From Agroathelia rolfsii (lineage: Eukaryota > Basidiomycota > Agaricomycetes > Amylocorticiales > Amylocorticiaceae), in NCBI GenBank assembly GCA_018343915.1, contig JABRWF010000002.1:2356001-2420000 (forward strand): a stretch of 64,000 bases of DNA, written 5' to 3'. The notes below the pieces were generated by a model, which was not told the DNA's origin, ran no database searches, and saw nothing but the letters and a program-made list of their open reading frames with translations. Positions within the stretch are counted from its first letter, which is position 1. Every line of letters begins with the position of its first letter. This document shows positions 1-8,569 of this stretch, one piece after another. The translations under genes and the position numbers were made by a program.

Positions 1-2170
1 GGGTGTCCTTTGGTACATAAACCTTGCCCCTGTACAGAATTAGGCCTTCTTCCTGGTTCCACTCCTCAATTCCATTTTGGAGTTTCACCAGGCCAAAATC
101 CTTAAGCGTTTGAAGGGCGTCTGCCACTTCTGGTTCTGGGTTTGCTTTTCAGATTTGGTTCAGTAGTCCCTTTTCTCCTTCAACCGTGATATAACCCCTT
201 CTTCCTGCATTGATACAAAACAGGCGTGGACTAAGTACCACCTGCTCCCTATTGTCATCTGCATCTTCTTTGTGGAAGTCAGGGCGGCGTGATAGTGCAT
301 CGGCTCTACCATTTTCACTTCCCTTTTGATAATGAATTAGGAAGTTGTATTTGGATAAGAACAGGGACCATCGGGCTTGTCGTCTGGTTAGATCTTTCGA
401 GGTTTTCCAATATTCTAGGTTTTTGTGATCTGACCAGATTTCGAATGGTTCTTCTGTTTCTATTAGGTAGTGTCTCCATTCCTTGAGCGCTCGGATGATG
501 GCTAGCATTTCCTTGTCCTAAATCTCGTAGTTGCGTTCTGCTGGTCCTAGAGATTGGGATAGATAGGTTATAGGGTGCCAACTGCCGTCTTCCTGCATTT
601 GGAATAGTACTGCGCCTGTAGCATAGTTTGACGAGTTGGTTTCTACTCGTGTTTTCCTTGTCTGGTTAAACATTGCTAGCACAGGGGCCGTAATAAATAC
701 ATTTTTGAGTGCTTCAAAGGATTGCTGCTCCTGTTCCGTCCATTGCCATATCACCTTGCCTATTAACCTATCCAGGGGCTTGCACAGGTCACCAAACCCC
801 TTTATAAACCTTTGGTAATAGTTGGCTAATCCTCTAAACTGCCTGATTTCTTTTACAGTTTTGGGGGTTGGCCATTCTTTTATTGCCTGCACCTTTTCCG
901 GCATCATGCGGACCAAGTTATAGCCAATAATTAATCCTAGAAATTCGACTTGGTTTGCATTGAATTTACACTTCTCTACGTTCACATACAAGTTGTTTTC
1001 TTTCAAGCGCCGCAGCACTTCTAGGACCAACGCAGTGTGTTTTGCTTAATTATAAGATGCAATTAGGATGTCGTCAATGTAGACAAAGACTTTTCCTAAT
1101 GCAGTTAGATTGGCTAAGATCTCATCCATCATCCGCTGGAATGTTGCTGGTGCATTGGTTAGACCAAAGGTCATTACCATTGGTTCGAATAGTCCTAATG
1201 GGGTCACAAATGCCACCTTGTGCTCGTCTCCATCCCGGATTCAGACATTGTTGTACCCTCATCTTAGATCTAGCTTTGTGAATATTTTGCTTCCACTTAG
1301 CTTGTCTATGATTGTACTAATAAGCAGCAGGGGGTAACTATCCTTTACCGTGATGTCATTGAGTTTCCTATAGTCTTGGACTGGGTGTAGTACTCTAGAT
1401 TTCTTTGGGATAAAAAAGAAGGGGGAGCTCATTGGGCTTTCTGATTTGTGTAGATAACCCTTGGCTAGATTTTCCCTTATATATTCATCCAAAGAGTTCC
1501 TTTCCTTAATTGCCAGTGGATATACTTTAGATCTTCCCATGACTGCTCCTTCCTTTAAGACTATTTTATGGTCCCAAGGTTTTCGTGTAGGCATACGGGT
1601 TGATTCTTCCTTTGAGAACACCTGCTGGTACTTCAGGTATTCCTTCAGTATCTCTGGGTTTTCCTCGACCATAGTGGCGCGTATGTGTTCCTTTCTTAGT
1701 TCCACTGTGGCATCCTTCCAGTCAATCTCGGGATTCTCTGCTCTAAGCCAGTCTATCCCCAAGATTACATCCTCTTCCCCAATGTCCACCACACTCATGT
1801 GGAGTTCCCTTTCTATGCCTCCCGTAATTAGCATGACCGTAATGTATTCTGTGATTTTACCAATTTTGTTTTTAGAATTATCAATGTTATATAAAGGAAT
1901 TGCTTAAAGGAGAGATTTTTTTGGTATTTTATTTTTTTCTACAAAGCGTTTATTTACAAAAGTTGAGGAAGCTCCTGAATCAATCATAGCTAACGTATCA
2001 ATGGAAAAGGATTATCCACGTAATTCTATAGGTACATGTAAATGTTGGGTATTAACCCCTGCTACGGAAGCAGAAATAAAACAAGAAGAAATTGAAGAAA
2101 AAGGGGGAATATCTATAGTACATTGTTCTCTGGGCTCCTGGGTTTTGGCCTCAACCTCGGAGCCTTTTAA
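1..2170 (-). pseudogene. Ty3/gypsy pol (protease-RT-RNase H), with in-frame stops, partial
   Basis: The polyprotein lies in the -1 frame relative to gag. In order it shows the protease active site DSGAS (about 1981-1967), a GIDWL protease motif, RT motifs ending TKLDLR (near 1260), the YIDD catalytic box (about 1070), the FLGLIIG region, and an RNase H-like domain ending in the usual ADALSRRPDF motif near 270. A short spacer follows before the missing integrase. In-frame stops occur near 1900, 1257, 1239, 1048, 515 and 150. Those I compared with family motifs replace Trp, Arg or Gln codons by one transition. No frameshift is needed across 2.1 kb, which points to point-mutational inactivation. 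Confidence 0.85.
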
Positions 2171-2176
2171 AAACCC
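2167..2176 (-). promoter_or_regulatory. candidate -1 ribosomal frameshift site between gag and pol
   Basis: On the minus strand the gag frame ends G GGT TTT TAA. The heptamer GGGTTTT has the X XXY YYZ form of a -1 slippery site and directly abuts the gag stop codon. Slipping back one base at TTT opens the pol frame, which then reads without a shift through the protease and RT. What is seen is the heptamer in the correct gag phase and the gag/pol frame offset. That it worked as a frameshift signal is inference. Confidence 0.5.
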
Positions 2177-3453
2177 GCCAAGGCGAGTTGGTCCCTTATT
2201 TGTGCGATTTGCTCTTCATACGCATCAATTCTGGCTAGGAGATTGCTAGCGCTTAGGGTTGTGCTTGCTGCTACTTATTGCGGCGGAGAGGGGTTTGGAC
2301 TCGGGGTGGTTGCAGCCGGTGTTGCTATTGATGCCGCAACTCGCGCAGGGTTTCTTGGAGGGCGTGCAGGGGCAGACCCAGGTTTTATCCAGGTGGTCGT
2401 TCCTGGTGCTGGTTTGACCGACGGGTTGACATAGTTAGCAGCTATGTGTCCCTTCTGTTGGCAGTTAAAGTACTGCACCTGTGTCATTGGTGCAGTCTTT
2501 GGAGTGGCAATAGAAGGGTTAGTTAACCCTGGGTTACTGGCTGCTGGGACTGTTGCCGCTACCGTTGAGCTAGTCTGCGGTGCTTTGCTTGGATTATTTT
2601 TTGGGTTAAAGGCGCCCATTTCCCTTAGAGCCCTTTCTGCATCACCCGTATTTTCCACAGCTACTTGGAAGGTTTCCATAGACCCCTTCCATTCTAGCAT
2701 CATATTGCGGATCCTCCAGTTTAGTCCCGCAATAAACCGGATGCGCATGTCTCCCAGTTCCAACTCCGCAGTATGCGCCAACTCCGTGAACCTGGACGTA
2801 TAGTCCCGTACTGCGTGCGTTCCTTGGCGGAAGTTTTGGATCTTCGACAAGGCATCAGCCTTGTAGTCGTAGTTCCCATATGTGGCATTGAATGCCTTGT
2901 AGAATTTGTCCAGATCGAAGTCTGGCTTCCTCTCCTCTTTGCATTTTTCTATTTTGGGCAGGTAGTGAGCCGCCCAATCTCCGGCTGAACCAGTTAGACA
3001 CCGGATGAACTGTTTTGCCTTGCTTTCAGCACTGGCGTACAGATCTGCGTTCTCCTTGATCCAGATCTTAAAGTCCCTTGTGAACGTCCTGAATCCTTTG
3101 GCATTACCGGCGTATTTCTCCAGTCTTGTACCCACTTCTTTTGGCTTGGCTGGATCTGGGGTGTACTACTCTTCAATCTCCTTTTCTTTGCCGTTCTTCA
3201 TTTTTCTTATGCTTTTGTGGATTTTTTGTCTGCCAGCGAATCAGGAGAGGTTGGCTTGTTAGTCGTGAATGCCGTCCATGAGCTGCATGATGTCATTTTG
3301 GCCTTGTGCCAGTAGCTCCATGGTGTGAGTAAGTTACTCTAGGGCAGTCTCAATGGTAGCAGGGGATCCTGAAGTTCCCCCAACCCCTTCGGAATAACCC
3401 GAGGGCTCCTTCTCTTTGTGGCCTTTGCCTTAACAAGATGTGGAACATGACAT
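2167..3453 (-). pseudogene. Ty3/gypsy gag, with in-frame stops
   Basis: This is the capsid and nucleocapsid polyprotein of the element. The start is taken at 3453, where an ATG opens the frame. The frame runs to a TAA at 2169-2167, about 428 codons, and several internal stops interrupt it (for example at 2274-2272 and three upstream of 3135). The central part (about 3135-2600) has the retrotransposon gag pattern with a conserved GDWA stretch, followed by a Pro/Ala/Thr-rich linker. The zinc knuckle near 2440 reads YFNCQQKGHIAANYV: the first and last cysteines of the expected CCHC have become tyrosine, each a G-to-A change. After 2274 the frame continues into a helical tail (LLARIDAYEEQIAQIRDQL) before the true stop. 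Confidence 0.8.
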
Positions 3454-3588
3454 GGTGGTGATGGAGAGGAAGTGTGGAAGCGTATAAGTCAAATACGGTT
3501 CTTTGTGTAAAGCAGAGCTAAGGCTCTACGCAAAATCCTTTTGGTCTTCTTCGGCTTTTAAGGCTGCAAGCGGACAGCCTTCTAGTAC

Positions 3589-4425
3589 TGTAACAAAAAT
3601 GGTAATTCTACTAAGTGTCCAAATTTGTCAAAGCAGTTATGCTCCCTTGTGAGGAGTCCCTAGAAGCAGCTGACTAACTCAGCGGTAACGCCTTCGGGTA
3701 ACGGCCCACAATTTCCCAGGAACGTACTGATACTTTTGCAGCTATGCCTTAATAGGTTGAAAGGATGTAGTTAGGGTCCCTAATTGCTTCTGCTAACAGT
3801 TCAATGACAAATAAGGCTTACAAGAGAAAGGTATTGTAATTATGTAAAATTGTTTCCGTGCTTGTGCTGATTTGTAAGCAATTTTCTTCTTACACTATCC
3901 TGGAGCTAAGGCTTGATGGGATAGGCTCAGGTATCAGCTTTGACCTGATGTCAAGGCTTGCACTCTTGACTACCTCAACAATAGAAGTGGCTTGAGCCAA
4001 TACACCACACTACTATGCTGTACCGCTAATAAGTCGCGCTTGTGTACTCTAAGTCTACAAGACTTTCCACGGAAGCCTACTGTTTGCTAATGACGCATAG
4101 GAGATGCTTAGTAAAGGCTGAAATACTAGACTCCTAAGATGTCTAGAGGCTTTGGCTTAAAAGGGTATTACCCTTAAGTTCACACGTGCCCTTATTTATT
4201 AGGGACTTTAGCAGAAGAGGGGCTTATAGGGAAGGCGTAGGCGTAAGGCTTTAGCTTAGTCCTTATACAACTTAGGTGCTGACTAAACACGCTAAGAGGG
4301 CAAGGGGTGTAAGGGCTAGGACAATGAGCCTGAAGGCAGATTTATTAGTAAGTGTACGTATTTACATGGGTTCTTACTCACCTGAAGGCAGAAGGTCAAA
4401 GCTAAGGCCTTCAGGGAGTGTTACA
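3589..4425 (-). repeat. probable 5' LTR of the Ty3/gypsy element
   Basis: An 837-bp non-coding stretch upstream of gag begins TGTAAC and ends GTTACA, a perfect 6-bp terminal inverted repeat with TG..CA ends as expected of an LTR. The partner LTR and left target duplication are outside the window, so the boundaries cannot be confirmed. No clear tRNA primer site is seen between the LTR and gag (3454-3588). Confidence 0.45.
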
Positions 4426-4818
4426 GGGTCCTTATATATGTGTGTGAGGGCTGTGCAATGATCCGTGCGCAGCCTTCGGAGAAACTAAGGAGTAATTATA
4501 AATCGTACGATACGGATGACTGAGCATGATGGCGTGTTTGTTGTGCCATGCTGACTGATCCTAAGTCTATAAATACTTGGGTCTAGACTCTGCTTACTAA
4601 ACGGCACCGGTACAAGGGTACTATGATGGCCGGTCATGTGACTAAGTATCATGTGACCAACTATCCTTCAGAATGTTCGTAAAAAATAAATAATACGTAG
4701 AAAATCAGAGAAAAATCGTAAAAATATAAGAAAAATATGAAAAAATGGAGAAAAATCAGGAGAGTCTGGGTGTACCCATGACATGAATAGGAAAGGAAAG
4801 GGTGACCGGACTTGGCCA
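4426..4818. other. non-coding flank between the Ty3 LTR and copia-1
   Basis: No gene is seen. This stretch holds a TATA-like CTATAAATA near 4567, CATGTGAC boxes near 4637-4658, and an A-rich tract with repeated GAGAAAAATC (4705-4762). A similar module lies in inverted orientation at about 16880-17200, so this may be part of an older repeat into which copia-1 inserted. Confidence 0.4.
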
Positions 4819-5172
4819 TGATGAATGGCGCCAGTCCTAAGACTGGTAGTACATGCATCTGGCCACCACTGCACTGTACACTATATTACATGGTGTACTA
4901 CCACTATTGTACTTATGTACTACACTATACACACTACTAATATATATATTAGACTTACATGGGTAAGGGTGGATAAGCGGTAAGGCTTATATGTGTATGT
5001 AGGTGCAAGGTAGTGGTGGTGGTTCAGGTAAGAAAACTATTATCATTAAAGTACATTACTAACTTGTATATATAGTCTACTTTAATCTCCTACTAAATAT
5101 TGGAGCTCCGCTCCAATTTCCCTTGTTGCGTCTTTTGGCATAGCCACTAGGGTGTTCTGTACAATTGCAATA
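4819..5172 (-). repeat. copia-1 3' LTR (354 bp)
   Basis: On the plus strand this starts TGATGAATGG and ends TTGCAATA. In the element's own orientation it is 5'-TATTGC...CATCA-3', a TA..CA rather than TG..CA terminus. It is nearly identical to the interrupted right-hand LTR, including a CCAGTC/GACTGG hairpin and the TACACTATACACAC sequence that is split by the solo LTR in the other copy. A purine-rich tract (AACAAGGGGAAG on the minus strand, about 5173-5184) adjoins it. Confidence 0.9.
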
Positions 5173-5195
5173 CTTCCCCTTGTTCCACGTAGTCT

Positions 5196-5718
5196 CTATT
5201 GTTTGACACGCTGGGATACCTTGTGCCAAAGAGTTGGCTCTAAGAGTTCAAGTCCGGTAAGAAGCTGGCACTTGTGGAAGTTGTTGAATGCCAGGTTCTT
5301 TGTGAACATATTGGCAGGGTTAAGGTTCCCTTCTATAAAGAATACCGCAACCTTTCCATCTTCAATGTAGCTTCTAATGTGATGGTATTGTGTGTTGATG
5401 TATTTTGACTTCTGATTGGTTACATCATTTGCTGCTAAGAAGTTGGCGCCTATATTGTCACAGTATACTAGCATTGGAAGGAGCATGAATAGCTTGAGTT
5501 TGGAAAGGATGTTCTGAATCCACAGTGCTTGCTTGGCACAATCTGACACCGCCATATACTTGGCCTTGGTCAAAGAAAGTGCAACTGTGCATTGCGCATG
5601 TGACTTCCATGAGAAGATTCCATTTACCAGCATAAACATATTGCTGGTAATGGAGCAATGGTTATTGGGGTCACCAGCATAGTCAAAGTCTGAATAAGCA
5701 ATTAAGCCACCATTAGAG
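5196..5718 (-). pseudogene. copia-1 pol remnant, RNase H C-terminus
   Basis: The 3' end of a Ty1/copia polyprotein. Reading starts just inside the copia-2 insertion point with AYSDFDYAGDPNN, then SWKSHAQ, ALWIQNIL, VYCDNIGA, a YHHIRSYIEDGKV segment and MFTKNLAFNNFHKCQ, ending with a stop at 5196. These match the copia RNase H motif order. The first catalytic Asp region (YSDFDYAGD) and the CDN motif are visible. The frame is open across the remnant, but the rest of pol is gone. Residues coded beyond 5718 belong to the copia-2 LTR. Confidence 0.85.
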
Positions 5719-6748
5719 TATTGAAAGATTGAATATTTACAGGCTTCATATCTTTCCAATAATTCCAATGAATACTTCAAATAATCATCTAACATTATAT
5801 CATACATGATTATTTATTTCATGATTTTACAACCATTCATTGTTGAGATATTAACAATTCTTTACATGCATATATTCATTGAAATAATATGCATATATTC
5901 TTTTATTTAATATTTTCAATATTTCATTATATCTAATCTTATCAGAGATAAGATTATCATATCTGAAGTCACTTGACTTTATTATTTATAAATATCTTTT
6001 CATAAATATTAAACAATTCCATTTAAATATTCATTTCTAAATAATCATTGTGAATATTACTAATTGATTTTTCATGCCCTAGATCCTTGCTTATAAATCA
6101 TCAAAATATTTACTAAGCAAATTTATAATATTATTAATATTTATAAAATATTACTAATACAGATCTAATAATAGAATATTGAGATCAATAGACATTTTCA
6201 CTTACTAATACTATACAAATTACTTACTAAGCACACAGATTGCTTACCAAGCATATTATTCAGCAAATAGGAATATTACTAAGCTGATTTATAAGCTGAT
6301 TTATAAGCAATCCTTCTTACTAAGCAGATTAGATAAGCACAGGATTGGCTTACTAATCTTGTAGAAATTAGAATATTTTGTATTATATAAGCACCAGCAA
6401 ATTCAGCTGGAAATGACAAGTTATTTCACTTGAAAATAGTGAGTTAAATAGTCTACAAGACTAGCTCCTAGAGTACTAACTTCACTAATAGACTTACTAA
6501 GTCTACTATAAGACAACAAGCCTTTCCTAAAGGGAAAACAAGTAGGTAGTCTTAAAGGGACACCGGCTACAGTCTTAACTTAGGTGTAACAGAGTTACTA
6601 ATCGCTTTCACAAATAGGTTTTATTGCCTTTAAACCTATAACACCACAGACCATTAACTTTTCAAACAAGTAAGTTAGTTGTCTTTTAAATAGGTAACTA
6701 GTAGATTACAAGTAGTCTACATTACACCATTACCACTAACTTTTAACA
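5719..6748 (+). repeat. copia-2 5' LTR (1,030 bp)
   Basis: It begins TATTGAAAG, where the sister copies have TGTTGAAAG (one G-to-A change), and ends TTTTAACA. It is followed directly by the primer site. The left ~860 bp match the 3' LTR, the solo LTR (15093-16123) and the LTR at 17274. The last ~170 bp match only the solo LTR. A likely TATA box is TATTATATAAGC near 6383. A perfect 10-bp hairpin TAATCTTATC/GATAAGATTA is at 5934-5956. Confidence 0.9.
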
Positions 6749-6764
6749 GGTTATGAGCCCTGCC
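6749..6764 (+). promoter_or_regulatory. copia-2 primer binding site (half tRNA-iMet)
   Basis: GGTTATGAGCCCTGCC follows the LTR without a gap. Its complement, GGCAGGGCTCATAACC, contains the anticodon stem-loop of fungal initiator tRNA-Met (CAT anticodon). Drosophila copia and yeast Ty5 are known to prime from such an internally cleaved tRNA fragment rather than the tRNA 3' end. Confidence 0.85.
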
Positions 6765-6818
6765 TAAAAAGGCAGTCAGTATAAAAACAGGAGTAACTAA
6801 CACAAATTTGTTATTCTA

Positions 6819-8275
6819 GTGTCTTCCTTCAACACCAAGATCTCCAACACATTCACTACTGTTGCCCAGGCAATCAACTTTGCCAACAGTACTCCCACTA
6901 CTTCTATTGATCAATCAGAGATTGACAAGCAGTGGCAAAAAGATCTCAAGAGTAAAGCCTACTAATTAAATAAATCAAAAGAATTACTAATAAATTCTTT
7001 ATAGGCACAGAAATCCTCTGGTCATCTTCTGAATCCATCAAGCAAGAAGAAGATATTGATCTCCTTCAGGCCTTTTTAGACTCAGACAACAACATTAAGG
7101 AAAAGGAAGACAGTAAGAGAATTATAGTATAAAAATCCGAAAATAAAGGATAAAAAATACTAATAAAATTCTCTAGGCCTCAACAATATTAACCAGGCCC
7201 TAAGCAAATTCACGATTAACCCAGAAATCTACTGGGAAACATATCAAGAATTTTCTAGAAGCTTCAAAGATATCAGGAAGGAGTCCTCAGCAACTTATAT
7301 CTCTATTATCACAGATATCGAGGTTAACAAGGACAAGTATAATCTTGATCACAACAAGATCACCTCCTATATCACAGCTGAAATAACACATCAGCAAGAT
7401 ATCTGGTGTAAACATTTCAACATCTCTTCCACAGAACCTTGCTGGACCGTGCAGGACATAGTTCAAGAAGCTGCTAGGTATAACCTGGAAGAAGAATTTG
7501 TGTACCCAGGAGAAGAAGAGTCAGAACCTTCTGATATTAATATTTCTGACACCTCCTCCCCCTTCACATTATCTTCCTTGGTCAGTAGTGCCGATCTAGT
7601 AGAAAGAAGTCCCCTAGATAAATCAATTGGTGATCTTCAGGTAAAGTAAATAAAACTTTATCACTTCACCATCACTAACACATTTTTTAGGAGCTTAATA
7701 AACTCCCTGAAGAACCCATTAATAAGACCATTGGTTGGGGCACAGAAGGTCAGCAAAAATCAATTGCTCCACTTTCAAATCATTCATATACACCTTGGTC
7801 AATAGGAAATCACAAGCTCAATGACTGGGCAAAGATTCTAACCCTACAAGAAATTCCTGAACCCGGTGAAGAACTCCTCAAGTTTGCTCTCAAGACAGTT
7901 GACATTCTAGAGCAAACTATTCAATACCAATCCTCACAGCTTTTGTGGTATAAGTCTTCTTTAGAGGATCTTACCAGAGAAGTCCGGGGCCTCCAATACA
8001 CCATTGGTTAGACCAACAAGATTCAGAAGGCAAAGGAGATCAAGACCCAGGAAGAACTTGAAAATCTCAAGAGATTGGTGAATACCCAGAGTAGAAGGCT
8101 TATTGACATTGATCTGCACTAGAGAAATTTCAGCAGGAGACACTCTGGAGAATTGAGGGAATTCAAGGACAGGTTTGAGGCATAGACCAGGAAGATTTTA
8201 GAAAATCAGACTGGTACATCACACAGAGGTGGCAGGAGAAACAGGGAGCACAGATTTACTCCTTTTTGAACATTT
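6819..8275 (+). pseudogene. copia-2 accessory ORF upstream of gag, four exons, with stops
   Basis: I do not recognise this product. A reading frame of four segments (6819-6951, 7005-7112, 7177-7640, 7691-about 8275) is joined by three stretches that look like spliceosomal introns: each starts GTAA and ends TAG. The first two have CTAAT-like branch sites. The three upstream exons total 705 nt, and all three joins keep the frame. The likely start codon is GTG at 6819 where an ATG would be expected. The product is about 425 residues, acidic in the middle, helical or coiled-coil near 7840-8150, and ends in a basic GGRRNREHR tail. Stops near 8009, 8121 and 8184 break the last exon. Part of exon 3 (WETYQEF to KYN) resembles the beginning of the downstream gag. 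Confidence 0.6.
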
Positions 8276-8569
8276 TTTTACATACATCAGAATCATCCTT
8301 TTTCTCAATAAATTTTTCTATATCTTTTTGTTGTTAGGAGCCCTTGTATCTTTTATACAGCTCTATTTTCTTTCAAAAATCTTCTTTTATTTTTTAAATC
8401 TCTTCTATCTGTATTTTTTATGAAAGTAACTATAGCATTTAGTTACCACAAATATTCATTGTATTCTATTTCTCTGAATTCCCTTAAAGTCTGCCCAATA
8501 TAAGTTTTTATAAGCTTATCATTTTAATTTTGGTTTGTATTGAGCTTTACCTGAAACTTTGGCATAAAA
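8276..8569 (+). other. AT- and pyrimidine-rich spacer between accessory ORF and gag
   Basis: This spacer is mostly T-rich. An overlapping frame at 8229-8423 encodes a strongly hydrophobic 64-residue string rich in Phe and Leu, but T-rich DNA gives this by chance. A TTGTTAG splice-acceptor-like sequence lies near 8335. No clear start for gag is visible, so how gag was translated is unclear. Confidence 0.4.

Larger units (their letters stand above)
1..4425 (-). mobile_element. Ty3/gypsy LTR retrotransposon, decayed, truncated by window edge
   Basis: The element reads right to left: probable 5' LTR, gag, then protease, reverse transcriptase and RNase H, and the spacer before integrase. Integrase and the 3' LTR would lie left of position 1. 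The order PR-RT-RNase H and the RT/RNase H motifs identify the Ty3/gypsy class. Gag and pol stay in frame for over 3 kb except for single-codon stops, and those I checked fit C-to-T or G-to-A change. This copy cannot make its proteins. The right boundary (4425) rests only on a short inverted repeat at the LTR ends and is less certain than the coding content. Confidence 0.85.

Noticed and set aside
4819..5172. tRNA-like hairpin (CCAGTC..GACTGG) suggesting a SINE
   Set aside because: The repeat proved to be the copia-1 LTR: it adjoins RNase H and a purine tract on one side, has a PBS in the sister copy, and is bounded by a perfect TSD.
8229..8423. very hydrophobic 64-residue ORF in copia-2, possible envelope-like protein
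   Set aside because: The DNA is T-rich, which yields Phe/Leu strings by chance; it overlaps the accessory ORF in another frame and has no env-like features.
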